The translations under genes were made by a program, and so were the position numbers. 64,000 nucleotides of DNA from Candidatus Latescibacterota bacterium (lineage in GTDB: Bacteria > Latescibacterota > UBA2968). Of this stretch, positions 18,961 to 27,669 are shown one piece after another. Each line of letters starts with the position of its first letter. Position 1 is the stretch's first letter. The notes below the pieces were generated by a model. The model was not told the DNA's origin. It saw nothing but the letters and a program-made list of their open reading frames with translations, and ran no database searches. The stretch covers positions 1 through 64,000 of the forward strand of contig JAJEDY010000011.1 of assembly GCA_022821275.1 (NCBI GenBank), given 5' to 3'.

Positions 18961-19632
18961 ATGGACGGCATTCACGACATGGGTGGGATGCATGGATTTG
19001 GTCCCATAGAGCGCGAAGAAAACGAACCTTTATTTCATCACCCCTGGGAAAGCCGGGTACTCGCCATCTCCGTAGCCACGCCTGTACCGATCCCCGGAGG
19101 CTCCCGCAACAACATCGAAAACATGGACCCGGCGCACTACCTCTCGTCCAGCTACTACGAAAAATGGCTGTATTCCCGTATCAAAGGACTGATCGACGCC
19201 GGCGTACTAACCCCGGAAGAAATGAAAACGCGGATGGCGCTCTTGCGGAACAATCCCAATGCCGAAACCCCGGCACATCCCGACCCCGATGCCGTCAGAT
19301 CTGAATTCAAGCGCTCTCGTCCTGCCACCCCTCCCCAACAGAAAATGGACATCCAGCCGCAATTTTCCAATGGCGACCGCGTAAAAGCGCGCAATATCCA
19401 CCCCGAAGGCCACACCCGGCTTCCCCGATACGTAAGGGGGAAATACGGCACCGTCACCAATTACTACGGCATCGACAACCTCCAGGACGCCGAACTGCCC
19501 ACAGGGTGTACAAACCGCCAGCAGCCCTTATACGCCGTGCGCTTTGAAGCCTCGGAACTATGGGGTAGTGCCGCCGAAACAAAAAGTGCCGTCTATCTGG
19601 ATATGTGGGAAAGTTATCTGGAACCCGTTTAA
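18961..19632 (+). CDS. nthB: Nitrile hydratase beta subunit
   Basis: The N-terminus MDGIHDMGGMHGFGPI is the NHase beta signature. A GGGAG ribosome site precedes the ATG. The 223-residue protein has the helical N-terminal half (AHYLSSSYYEKWL) and the C-terminal SH3-like barrel (GDRVKARNIHPEGHTRLPRY). With the alpha subunit encoded 27 bases downstream it forms the hydratase that converts nitriles to amides. Beta-alpha-accessory order is common for cobalt-type enzymes. Confidence 0.93.
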   Translation: MDGIHDMGGMHGFGPIEREENEPLFHHPWESRVLAISVATPVPIPGGSRNNIENMDPAHYLSSSYYEKWLYSRIKGLIDAGVLTPEEMKTRMALLRNNPNAETPAHPDPDAVRSEFKRSRPATPPQQKMDIQPQFSNGDRVKARNIHPEGHTRLPRYVRGKYGTVTNYYGIDNLQDAELPTGCTNRQQPLYAVRFEASELWGSAAETKSAVYLDMWESYLEPV

Positions 19633-19659
19633 CCATCCCCAAGCAAAAAGGATTCTTTT

Positions 19660-20250
19660 ATGAACACCGCCGAGACTGACGCAGCCCTGCGCACCAGAGC
19701 GCTCGAATCGCTCCTGATTGAAAAGGGATTGATTACAGAGGACATTATAGACGAAGTTGTAGAAAAATACGAAAAAGACGTAGGTCCGCTCAACGGTGCC
19801 AGAGTGGTTGCCCGCGCCTGGACCGATCCGGACTACAAGCAACGGCTGCTTGAAGATGGCAGAGCGACGATTGCCGAACTGGGTTTTGACAGCGCGCAGG
19901 GCGCCAAAATCGTCGTACTCGAAAACACCCCAGACGTCCACCACCTCGTCGTCTGCACCCTGTGCTCCTGTTATCCCTGGTCCGTACTCGGCCTGCCCCC
20001 AAACTGGTACAAATCCTACGCGTACCGCTCTCGAGCCGTACGAGAGCCAAGAGCCGTCTTGCTGGAATTTGACCTCGACCTGCCCGATGCCGTAGAAATC
20101 CGCGTCTGGGACAGCAACTCGGACCTCCGCTACATGGTCCTGCCCGAACGCCCTGCTGGCACAGAAGACTACACCGAAGAACAACTCATCTCACTCGTCA
20201 CGCGCGACTCAATGATCGGCGTCGCCAAAATCGAATCGCCCTCAAAGTGA
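19660..20250 (+). CDS. nthA: Nitrile hydratase alpha subunit, cobalt type
   Basis: The 196-residue protein contains [10 protein letters not shown] with Cys99, Cys102, Ser103 and Cys104, the metal-binding claw. Thr after the first Cys (CTLCSC rather than CSLCSC) indicates a low-spin Co(III) site. A thiocyanate hydrolase gamma subunit shares this motif, but the downstream NHase accessory gene and fused-type beta subunit favour nitrile hydratase. The start at 19660 follows AAAAGGATTC. Confidence 0.93.
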   Translation: MNTAETDAALRTRALESLLIEKGLITEDIIDEVVEKYEKDVGPLNGARVVARAWTDPDYKQRLLEDGRATIAELGFDSAQGAKIVVLENTPDVHHLVVCTLCSCYPWSVLGLPPNWYKSYAYRSRAVREPRAVLLEFDLDLPDAVEIRVWDSNSDLRYMVLPERPAGTEDYTEEQLISLVTRDSMIGVAKIESPSK

Positions 20251-20257
20251 GGCCGGG

Positions 20258-20602
20258 ATGACGCAAAAAACCGATAAAAACATCGCCACTATGGAAGCGC
20301 GAATCGCCCTGCCCAGAGAAAATGGAGAACTCGTTTTTCAGGCTCCCTGGGAAGCGCGGGCTTTCGGTCTCGCCGTTGCACTCAACGAAAAAGACCTCTA
20401 CGAATGGCGTGAGTTCAGTTCCCAATTGGCTTCGAAAATCGCGGCAGCAGAACAAAACAACACCCCATCGAGCTACTATGCCCGATGGGTCGCCTCCCTC
20501 GAAGAATTGATCATTGCCCAGGGCTTAATCAGCCGGGAACAACTGGACGCCAGAACAGCGGAATACGCCATTCACGACGATCACGATCATCACGACCACT
20601 AA
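20258..20602 (+). CDS. Nitrile hydratase accessory protein with His-rich tail
   Basis: The 114-residue product resembles the N-terminal half of NHase beta subunits (FQAPWEARAFGLAVALNEK; SSYYARWVASLEELI), as do the P14K/activator proteins that swap cobalt-loaded alpha subunits into the apoenzyme. The C-terminus HDDHDHHDH is an obvious metal-binding tail. It starts 8 bases after the alpha stop, so the three genes form one operon ending in a terminator. Confidence 0.85.
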   Translation: MTQKTDKNIATMEARIALPRENGELVFQAPWEARAFGLAVALNEKDLYEWREFSSQLASKIAAAEQNNTPSSYYARWVASLEELIIAQGLISREQLDARTAEYAIHDDHDHHDH

Positions 20603-20622
20603 AATTTACGGTAGGAAAACAG

Positions 20623-20658
20623 AAAGAGTTACGTCACCTCGACGTAACTCTTTTTTTT
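20623..20658 (+). terminator. Terminator of nitrile hydratase operon
   Basis: AAAGAGTTACGTC pairs with GACGTAACTCTTT around ACCTC or similar, followed by eight T. It also marks the left edge of the AT-rich island and can serve the convergent gene at 20681-21844. Confidence 0.85.
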
Positions 20659-20680
20659 ATAGTCGCTAACTAATTGTCTT

Positions 20681-21844
20681 TTAGCTAATTATTCCAGCCT
20701 GAAATTGCTCGAATAAAATTTCCTCTAAGCGACATTTTAAGGTTCTGGGTTTGAGAAAGAGCTGTTTTTCCTCTTCGGGCGGACAGGTATCCACAGGTAC
20801 TGCATGTGCAAGCCGTGTGAACTTGTACTGCACGCCTTCAAGTTGAAATGTGTAATTCTCAAGCTGGGCGTATAATGTGTACAAATCAGGCCAGTCGCGA
20901 TAATTTTCTCCGTACAGGTCAACCAAAAAAGGGTATTTGATATCTCGTTCCAGCTTCAAATGCCAATTGAATCCCCACGCGGGATTTTGAAGTAATACAC
21001 TCCATATTTCTTCTTGTTCAGAATATGAAAAGTACGTATTTGTGTGCCAGATAAGGCCAAGCCAGCACATGCCGGTACCGCGGGCATTGATATCCACACC
21101 TCCAGCCAGCGTCTTCCATTCTGGCCTGTTCGCTGCATTGTGGAGAAACAATTCAGACGCAAACGCATGGGTATGCGGAAACCAGCAAAATCCCGAGAAA
21201 TCTGCATCCGTCCCAATAAATCCACCCTTATATGAATCTGAAAGCCAGCGAACGTGCGTACCTGTCTTGAGTCGTGTAAAGTTGATCCCTGTGTGAATAA
21301 AATTCCTGAAATTTGATTCCGTAAGATACGCATCTGTCCAGTTGGACACTCTACCATCAGCGCGAAAGAACGTGCAACCGTCAACGGTCGTCCTGGAAAA
21401 GTCTGCGTCCAACATTTGAGCACCATCGAAGGTACAGTCCAAAAATTTGGCTTCTCGAAAAATCGCTCTGGTGAGATTGGCCCTGCTAAAATTGCAACGC
21501 GTGAAAACCGATTGTGAGTGATCTGAAAAGGACAAATTGAAACCTGAATAATCCTGATCCGTATGCTTGCAATTTTTTCCCTTTCTCAAGACCGTAGTGG
21601 AAAGACCATTCGCGTTCAGAAGGTAATCTATTGATATCTTACCCTTTGACTCATAGTCGATAAATTCGGCCAATTTCAATGCCGTGCGGCGTTGGAGTCT
21701 AACATCACCCTCCTTTGCGCGATGCACTGTTGAACGCGGGAGCCCTGAACAACTTGCGACATATTCCAACGTAAGACAGTCATTCTGCTCGAATAGCCAA
21801 CGCAGTTCACGCGATATTCTATGGCTTGAATTTTCCTGTTGCAC
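20681..21844 (-). CDS. HTH protein with pentapeptide repeats
   Basis: The chosen start is GTG at 21844, preceded by AGGGGGGAAGAGAA; the frame is open upstream to 22003 but that part has no ribosome site. The 387-residue protein opens with a helix-turn-helix-like segment (TLEYVASCSGLPRSTVHRAKEGD) and continues with pentapeptide repeats around residues 110-200 (FTRCNFSRANLTRAIFREAKF; ADFSRTTV). The C-terminal ~200 residues are not recognised. Divergent from the acyl carrier gene, it is well placed to regulate the island. Confidence 0.6.
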   Translation of the reverse strand: MQQENSSHRISRELRWLFEQNDCLTLEYVASCSGLPRSTVHRAKEGDVRLQRRTALKLAEFIDYESKGKISIDYLLNANGLSTTVLRKGKNCKHTDQDYSGFNLSFSDHSQSVFTRCNFSRANLTRAIFREAKFLDCTFDGAQMLDADFSRTTVDGCTFFRADGRVSNWTDAYLTESNFRNFIHTGINFTRLKTGTHVRWLSDSYKGGFIGTDADFSGFCWFPHTHAFASELFLHNAANRPEWKTLAGGVDINARGTGMCWLGLIWHTNTYFSYSEQEEIWSVLLQNPAWGFNWHLKLERDIKYPFLVDLYGENYRDWPDLYTLYAQLENYTFQLEGVQYKFTRLAHAVPVDTCPPEEEKQLFLKPRTLKCRLEEILFEQFQAGIIS

Positions 21845-22005
21845 TTCTCTTCCCCCCCTAAAAAATGGAACAAAATAGAACAGCAGTAACTTGCTTGTTC
21901 GCTGGTTAAAATTATATTTGAAGCACATTTTTGTCACAGTTTGTGCAGTCAGATAAACAAACGTTGTCCAAAGAATTAGTAATCTACTCTCTGTCAATAA
22001 CATCT

Positions 22006-22269
22006 ATGCTTATAGAAAACTCAAACATAAATGAAAAAGTAAAAAGCGTGATTATTGATTCATTAGAGCTTGATATTGCGCCAGATGAAATGGACAATAA
22101 TGATCCGTTATTTGGTGAAGGATTAGGTGGGAACTCTATGGCACTGATGGAAGTGATCGTTGGTCTCGAAAAGGCTTTTGGGATAGAAATATCGGATGAA
22201 GAGTTGATCATGGATGTTTTTGAGACCGTAAATAGCATTGCTGAGTTCATCAAATCTAAGGTATCCTGA
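22006..22269 (+). CDS. Acyl carrier protein (phosphopantetheine site)
   Basis: The 87-residue product from ATG 22006 is a four-helix carrier protein with GLGGNSMALMEVI at the 4'-phosphopantetheine site; Ser follows Asn where most carriers have Asp. An earlier in-frame TTG at 21931 is less likely because carriers are about 80 residues. Neither start has a good ribosome site. It is the first plus-strand gene of the island and lies 23 bases before a glycosyltransferase. No ketosynthase, adenylation or phosphopantetheinyl transferase gene is nearby, so loading must use enzymes encoded elsewhere. Confidence 0.85.
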   Translation: MLIENSNINEKVKSVIIDSLELDIAPDEMDNNDPLFGEGLGGNSMALMEVIVGLEKAFGIEISDEELIMDVFETVNSIAEFIKSKVS

Positions 22270-22292
22270 ATGAATACAATAGGAACTGAAGT

Positions 22293-23426
22293 GTGACAGG
22301 AAGAAAGAGACTGATTTTTTATAGCCAACATCTCGTAGGTGTGGGACACCACTTTCGTAATCGCCAAATTATTAGCGAGTTGGTTGATGAATACGAAGTC
22401 TATTTCATTGATGGCGGCAGGTCGGTGCCGGGAGCGACACTGCCAGCCTCGGTTCAAACACATCACCTGATCCCTATCTTCAAAGACCTGACTTCCGGGT
22501 GCTTAACCTCGGAAACTGAATATGATATCCAGACAGTATTAAAATTGAGGAAACAAGCACTGATCAGCCTGATTGACCGTATTTGTCCCGATATTTTTAT
22601 CATCGAATACTTTCCCTTTGCCCGTTGGGAACTCGCCAGTGAATTGCTCACAGCCATCTACAAAGCTCGATCTATTAACTCCAACATTCGCATTATATGT
22701 TCGCTACGCGATGTGCCAAGGCGCACACAGAATGCTGACCGGATTTTTTCAATTTTGAATCGCCACTTCAATGCGCTGTTAATACATGCAGACCCCCAAT
22801 TGACCCGGTTGGAAGATCATTTTTCTCATACAAACAAGATTCACATACCGGTTCACTATACGGGATATGTTGTAGAACCACTAAATAGTGTTGATCATGA
22901 ATGCCCAAAACAGAACAGTGTGCTGGTCAGTGCGGGTGGTGGAGCCGATGGATACGATTTGATCAAACCGTGCATCAAAGCCTGGCAGTATTTGTCACAA
23001 AAAGGCATTGTGAAAGACCGAAAGATGGTCATTTTTACAGGTCCTTTTATGCCACAAGCGCAATACGCTGCTCTTGAATCCGTTTGCAACGGAGGACCTT
23101 TTCAAATTGACCAGTTTACACCCCACTTTCTCCACTGGATGCAGTGTGCCGATCTCTCCATCAGTCGTGCAGGATACAATACTTGCATGAATATCTTGGA
23201 AACCTGCACCAGAGCCATTCTGGTCCCTGGCTCGCTCGTCAGCGATCAGGAATTTCGCGCTCATAGACTGTTTAAATTGGGCATAGCCGATACCATTTCA
23301 CCGAAAAATCTGACGACCGATAAACTGGCGAAAGCCATTGTAAATGCGCTCTCAAGTGCGCCACCTGTTCACAACATTGCCCTGAACGGTGCGACTACAA
23401 CCCGTGATTTGATCAGAGCTATTTAG
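22293..23426 (+). CDS. MurG-like (GT28-type) glycosyltransferase
   Basis: GTG start with AGGAACTG upstream. The 377-residue protein has the GT-B N-terminus with a Gly/His-rich loop (FYSQHLVGVGHHFRNRQI) and a C-terminal nucleotide-sugar half with VSAGGGADGYDLI and the MurG-like SRAGYNTCMNILETCTRAILVPG block. It probably transfers a sugar from a nucleotide donor. Position between a carrier protein and a possible acyltransferase suggests tailoring of the island product; donor and acceptor are unknown. Confidence 0.8.
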   Translation: MTGRKRLIFYSQHLVGVGHHFRNRQIISELVDEYEVYFIDGGRSVPGATLPASVQTHHLIPIFKDLTSGCLTSETEYDIQTVLKLRKQALISLIDRICPDIFIIEYFPFARWELASELLTAIYKARSINSNIRIICSLRDVPRRTQNADRIFSILNRHFNALLIHADPQLTRLEDHFSHTNKIHIPVHYTGYVVEPLNSVDHECPKQNSVLVSAGGGADGYDLIKPCIKAWQYLSQKGIVKDRKMVIFTGPFMPQAQYAALESVCNGGPFQIDQFTPHFLHWMQCADLSISRAGYNTCMNILETCTRAILVPGSLVSDQEFRAHRLFKLGIADTISPKNLTTDKLAKAIVNALSSAPPVHNIALNGATTTRDLIRAI

Positions 23427-23433
23427 ACAAACC

Positions 23434-24462
23434 ATGAAGAAAACTCTTCCCATCACCATCCCTCCAGTTACCGGCTATCTACACCACGCCTATCCACTTT
23501 CAATCCTCGCTAATTGGACGGCGTATCTTCCATGGTTCTACAGTAATTACATCCAGTTATACTGCCCTCAAAATCTTCAGAACCTGCGCAGGAACCGAAC
23601 TCTGAAATTCAATTTTTATCGCCGACCCGATCAACGCTTCTCCTTTTCTCCTTACTTGAAGGTTCAATTTTTAGACCGAAACCTGATTTTTAAATCTCCG
23701 ACAGACATCGTGCCTTTCATCACCGCCTGCATTGACAAGGGCTACTATGTCCAACCCACTGTGGATGAATATTTTTTGCCTGATAGTGCTGCGTATCAGA
23801 CAAGGCATTTTATGCATGAAACGCTCATCCACGGCTACGACAATCAAATTTTTATTGGCATCGGTTACAACAAACAGGGCGATTACGCCGCATACCACAT
23901 CGCTTTTTCTGAGTTGGAACGGGCGATTCTACATGCCGACCTGACTGGTCATTACGATTCTGATGGCCTAAGACTGTTCAAGTATGACCTGCATGCCAAA
24001 TACGATTTTGACATACATCTGGTTCGAGAACAACTCTCCGATCTTCTCCAGGCGCGCAACTCATCCGAACGCTTTCGCATGGTTGCAAATCCCATAGACG
24101 GTGCTTATGGCCTGGCGACATATCCTTGCCTAAAAAGCTATATTGAGTCCTTTTTACATCCTCCGTTCTCTTTCGATATTCGCCCTGCTCACATTCTTTG
24201 GGAACACAAAAAATGCATGGTTGATAGGCTTAAATATATGGAAGTGCAAGGCTATTTAAAGTCCGAATATGGGTTCTCTGCTGAATATGACGAACTGATG
24301 CGAAACACCGGTATAGTCAGACTGATGTTACTCAAGTTCAAAATAACGCGCAGCCCCGATCTAATACACCGCGTGCTTTCACGCCTGGACAACATCGCAG
24401 AAAAAGAAAAAAGCCTCCTTCAAAATTTGCTGAGCAAACTCGATTCATTCGAGATGAAATAG
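23434..24462 (+). CDS. Unrecognised biosynthetic protein, possibly BtrH-like
   Basis: The 342-residue soluble protein starts 7 bases after the glycosyltransferase stop. The segment VDEYFLPDSAAYQTRHFMHE and the following LIHGYDNQIFIGIGYN, a beta-rich part ending in YHIAFSELERAI, recalls N-terminal domains of BtrH-type papain-fold acyltransferases, which move acyl groups off carrier proteins. A helical C-terminal part follows. The resemblance is by eye and weak; I see no obvious Cys nucleophile near the N-terminus (GYLHHAYPLS). The adjacent carrier protein makes an acyl-transfer role plausible. Confidence 0.4.
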   Translation: MKKTLPITIPPVTGYLHHAYPLSILANWTAYLPWFYSNYIQLYCPQNLQNLRRNRTLKFNFYRRPDQRFSFSPYLKVQFLDRNLIFKSPTDIVPFITACIDKGYYVQPTVDEYFLPDSAAYQTRHFMHETLIHGYDNQIFIGIGYNKQGDYAAYHIAFSELERAILHADLTGHYDSDGLRLFKYDLHAKYDFDIHLVREQLSDLLQARNSSERFRMVANPIDGAYGLATYPCLKSYIESFLHPPFSFDIRPAHILWEHKKCMVDRLKYMEVQGYLKSEYGFSAEYDELMRNTGIVRLMLLKFKITRSPDLIHRVLSRLDNIAEKEKSLLQNLLSKLDSFEMK

Positions 24463-24495
24463 TCGCTCTTTCCGCTTACTAAGAGAAAAATAGCC

Positions 24496-26349
24496 ATGAG
24501 TGTAAAAATCGCTGTTATTGATAGTGGTATTGAAAGTGCTCACCCCGGTATCGAAACGGTTGCCGGTGGTGTGAATTTGTCACTGGATGAAAAAGGAAAC
24601 GTTATTCATTCTGATGACTATGAAGATTGTGCGGGTCACGGAACCGCATGTGCGGGCATTATTCGAAAGAAGGCTCCCGATGCCGAATTGTACAGTATTC
24701 GGATTTTCGACCCGTCGCTATCTGCCCACGGCGATGTTTTAATTGCGGCGATTGAGTGGGCTATTGACAATAAAATAGACGTTTTGAATCTAAGTCTGGG
24801 TTCGACAGATGTATCCTATAAAGAGCGGCTTAGAGATGTGTGCCTACGAGCCGTTAAAGCCGGGCTGACCATTGTCGCTGCCGAGCACAATGCGGGTCTT
24901 GAATGCTATCCGGCTGTCTTCCCGGAGGTCATAGGTGTCGGTGGAGGAGATATTTACCATCCAGATACCTACCTGTACAGAGATGCACAGGCTATTGAAT
25001 TTGTCGCAAGAGGAAATAAACAGAGGCTTTGCTGGTTGGACGGTAAGGAAATCATCAGCGATGGAACCAGCTTCGCAGCACCTCATATTACAGGGATTGT
25101 AGGGCGATTACTTCAGGAAAATCCCGGACGATCCTTATCTGACATCAGGCAAATTCTCATTGAGAATGCAGAGAAGATACCATCTGATTCGCAGGCTGTT
25201 CGGTCGCTCCAGGGTCGAAGATCTCTTGACAGAGATTACAGTTGGGTAAAAAGAGCGGTCTTGTATCCGTATAATAAAGAAATGCATTCTCTGATGCGTT
25301 ATCGCGACATGCTGCAATTTGAGATTGTTGCTGTGGCCGACCCGGTAGCAAAGGGATTGGTGGGCAATGATGCTGGCTCTGTTATAGGGGAACAACCGTG
25401 CGGGCTGCGGATTCAACCCAATTTGTCTGAGGCACTGCGCGAAGGGGATACACTTATTTTAGGCTATGTGGATCAGTTAATGCGGATACAACAGCGGGAT
25501 TTACTGAAAGAATTTATCGTGATGGCATTGGAAGCGGATCTAAATATTTTCAGTTTTCAGACCGTAGATCCAGACCGATATCGAGACTTATATCAATTGG
25601 CCGAACAGAACAACCGATCTATTGTATTTCCACACATTGGTTTTGACGAAATCGCTGCTTCCCAGGAGGCGTATGATCTTTATCCCAATGTGGATGCACC
25701 TGTAATCGCTGTCATGGGCACGAGTTCTCAACAAGGCAAATTTACGTTGCAGATGGCTTTACGCCGGTCATTCTTAAAAGCCGATTACAAAGTGGCTCAG
25801 ATCGGCACTGAACACCACTCGGAATTGTTCGGAATGGATTTTGCCTTTCCCATGGGGTATGGTTCAACACTCAAAATGCCCCAGCAATCCTATGTCCCGT
25901 TTTTGGATTTTAAGATGCGCGAAATCAACCACCACATGCAACCCGAAATCATCATCACGGGTTCACAATCCGGCACCATACCTTATGATGTGTATGATCA
26001 CACGACACATTCTCTATCTTCACTTGCTTTTCTTCTCGGTGTCAAACCAGATGCGTGTGTTCTTATTGTCAACAGTATTGATACCGATGAATACATCCGG
26101 GACACGATAGATGGCATACGCGCCATAAGTAAAGCACCCACTCTGGCCCTTGCTATGGGGGACAAAGAAAAGCATGTCCGCACAGCTTATGGCAAAAGCC
26201 TTGTGACGACGAGTGAACTGCCACAAAAAGAAATAGATTCGCATCTCAAACGGCTAACGGAGTCTTTCGACTTGCCAGCAATACAAATTTTATCTGAGAG
26301 AGATCAAGAGCGGTTATTCAAAATTATCGTGGACTATTTTTCGAAATAG
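24496..26349 (+). CDS. Cytoplasmic subtilase (S8) fused to DUF1611 domain
   Basis: The 617-residue protein has no signal peptide. Residues 1-245 form a compact subtilisin domain with Asp9 (IAVIDSG), His48 (GHGTACAG), oxyanion Asn132 (VAAEHN, with Glu-His replacing the usual Gly) and Ser192 (GTSFAAPH). Residues about 252-617 match DUF1611: a Rossmann-like part (KRAVLYPY..VAVADPVAKG) and a P-loop part with GTSSQQGKFT (408-417) and TGSQSGTIP. DUF1611 includes the D-glutamate N-acetyltransferase DgcN. An intracellular protease in this setting could remove a leader peptide; the DUF1611 half could acylate or otherwise modify. The fusion itself is unusual. Confidence 0.8.
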   Translation: MSVKIAVIDSGIESAHPGIETVAGGVNLSLDEKGNVIHSDDYEDCAGHGTACAGIIRKKAPDAELYSIRIFDPSLSAHGDVLIAAIEWAIDNKIDVLNLSLGSTDVSYKERLRDVCLRAVKAGLTIVAAEHNAGLECYPAVFPEVIGVGGGDIYHPDTYLYRDAQAIEFVARGNKQRLCWLDGKEIISDGTSFAAPHITGIVGRLLQENPGRSLSDIRQILIENAEKIPSDSQAVRSLQGRRSLDRDYSWVKRAVLYPYNKEMHSLMRYRDMLQFEIVAVADPVAKGLVGNDAGSVIGEQPCGLRIQPNLSEALREGDTLILGYVDQLMRIQQRDLLKEFIVMALEADLNIFSFQTVDPDRYRDLYQLAEQNNRSIVFPHIGFDEIAASQEAYDLYPNVDAPVIAVMGTSSQQGKFTLQMALRRSFLKADYKVAQIGTEHHSELFGMDFAFPMGYGSTLKMPQQSYVPFLDFKMREINHHMQPEIIITGSQSGTIPYDVYDHTTHSLSSLAFLLGVKPDACVLIVNSIDTDEYIRDTIDGIRAISKAPTLALAMGDKEKHVRTAYGKSLVTTSELPQKEIDSHLKRLTESFDLPAIQILSERDQERLFKIIVDYFSK

Positions 26350-26368
26350 CAGCATTTGGGAGGGGTGA

Positions 26369-27223
26369 ATGCCACATCAATCAATCGTTCTGGCCTGTGC
26401 CAATTCTGTTTTTCTTTTAGAAATGCGCTCTGAAATTGAGAAAAATTTTGAAGCCGAGATAATCGAAACCACAGATGACAAGAACAGGTTTTGGGATTGT
26501 TTGAAGGAAATGAGGCCCTCGGTCCTCTGTATTTCAATGGATTTACTCGACAGTATTGGGCAAGTCTCTCAAATCAGGAAATTGGCGAAGAGATCGAAAG
26601 TGATTATTTGGGGCGAGGATAATATCGTCCAAGCTGTTGACGCGATGTATTTGGGGGCTGATTACTATATCCCGAAGGGAGGGAATATAGCGTTCTTTTT
26701 TCAGAAACTCCTGATGATCACGGGTTTGAGAAGAAAATCTCACTCTGTATGGGCTTCAAAATTAGACGGTTTTTTGAGAGACCATTTCACAGATCCATCC
26801 TTAAAATTGAGCACACTGTGCGATCATTTCGGGATTTCATCGAGCTATGCGACGCGGTTATTTCGCGAACATATCGGGATGTCCTTTCACAAGTGTTTAT
26901 CCTTTTATCGCGTGGAAGAAGCAAAACGTCATCTTGCTGAAACTAAAGATCTGGTTTATGAGATTGCTGACAAGTGCGGGTTCACAAATAGCAACCATTT
27001 GATCAGAGTCTTTTTTGATTTTACAAATATGTCGCCAGGCCAGTATCGAAAGTCCTTAAAGGACACTGATTGGTTGGCATACAATTTGTCTGATCATTCG
27101 ATGCCACTGCCCCTCTCCCAACCCCCAATGCCTTCAAATCCATTGCAAAAGAGAATCTTCCGATACGACAACAACTCTGTGACTGACTTTGCAGCAAAAG
27201 ATGTGTTTAAGTGTACAAAATAG
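26369..27223 (+). CDS. AraC-type regulator with degenerate receiver domain
   Basis: GGAGGGGTGA precedes the ATG. Residues 1-115 look like a response-regulator receiver: VLCISMDLLD at strand 3, VIIWGE at strand 4 and DYYIPKGG with the conserved Lys at strand 5, but the phospho-acceptor position appears to be Ser and the N-terminal acidic pair is missing. Residues about 125-230 are an AraC double HTH (LSTLCDHFGISSSYATRLFREH; VYEIADKCGFTNSNHLIRVFF). It sits just before the first peptide cassette, and the duplicated upstream leader begins inside its 3' end, so it may control both cassettes. Confidence 0.8.
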   Translation: MPHQSIVLACANSVFLLEMRSEIEKNFEAEIIETTDDKNRFWDCLKEMRPSVLCISMDLLDSIGQVSQIRKLAKRSKVIIWGEDNIVQAVDAMYLGADYYIPKGGNIAFFFQKLLMITGLRRKSHSVWASKLDGFLRDHFTDPSLKLSTLCDHFGISSSYATRLFREHIGMSFHKCLSFYRVEEAKRHLAETKDLVYEIADKCGFTNSNHLIRVFFDFTNMSPGQYRKSLKDTDWLAYNLSDHSMPLPLSQPPMPSNPLQKRIFRYDNNSVTDFAAKDVFKCTK

Positions 27224-27420
27224 ATACGAGTGGCAGAAAATGATATTCATAAGGTTTGTCGCTGCAATCACAAGACCATATCTTTAGATCAAGTTACGAT
27301 GCAGAGTGCATCGAGGTTGTTCACTACAGAGAGCCGCGTGATTGTTTGGTCAAAAGCATTCTGATGACCTTAAAGCCGCCATTCATGTTGGTTTCGAAAC
27401 ACACCGAAAGGAGATCTCAG
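27195..27420 (+). repeat. Duplicated upstream leader, copy A
   Basis: About 225 bases before the first small peptide gene match 29437-29660 almost without gaps, e.g. CAAAATAGATACG, TGGCAGAAAATGATATTCAT, TTTAGATCAAGTTACGATGC and GGTCAAAAGCATTCTGATGA. Copy A overlaps the end of the AraC gene. An ORF continuing upstream of ATG 27421 exists here but the equivalent frame in copy B is out of phase, so the region is likely a promoter/5' leader and not coding. Confidence 0.8.
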
Positions 27421-27669
27421 ATGAAGATCACGTTGCACAAACCCCAGCGCGAGGCTGTAAATGCAGTTCTTGCATATCATGACGAGTCTCATCCTGCTTG
27501 GGATTGCAACCAGGCTGATTATTGGTATGAAAACGGTACCTATTTTGCTTATTGGGAATGTGACACTACCTGTAGAGGTGTGAAATGTTACTATGAAGAA
27601 GATGCTGGAGAGTGCACTATGTGGGAAAAGCCCTCATCTGACTATACAGTTAAGGGATGCTTAGGGTAA
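27421..27669 (+). CDS. Candidate peptide precursor A (Cys-rich, KPQRE leader)
   Basis: AAAGGAG lies 8 bases before ATG 27421. The 82-residue product begins MKITLHKPQREAVNAVLAYH, shares its first ~20 residues with the second peptide (29661), and then turns into an acidic, Tyr/Trp-rich segment with six Cys (29, 47, 51, 56, 65, 80). A conserved short leader followed by a variable Cys/aromatic core is what ribosomal natural product precursors look like. It is flanked by a regulator, a strong hairpin and a lipoprotein gene. No known precursor family was recognised; a small secreted toxin or structural peptide is the alternative. Confidence 0.7.
   Translation: MKITLHKPQREAVNAVLAYHDESHPAWDCNQADYWYENGTYFAYWECDTTCRGVKCYYEEDAGECTMWEKPSSDYTVKGCLG

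Noticed and set aside
22270-22296. Eight-codon ORF between the carrier protein and glycosyltransferase
   Set aside because: Too short and no ribosome site of its own; likely chance.
27256-27420. In-frame upstream extension of peptide A (TTG at 27256)
   Set aside because: The homologous upstream sequence of peptide B is out of frame with its ATG, and both ATGs have strong ribosome sites, so the extension is not coding.
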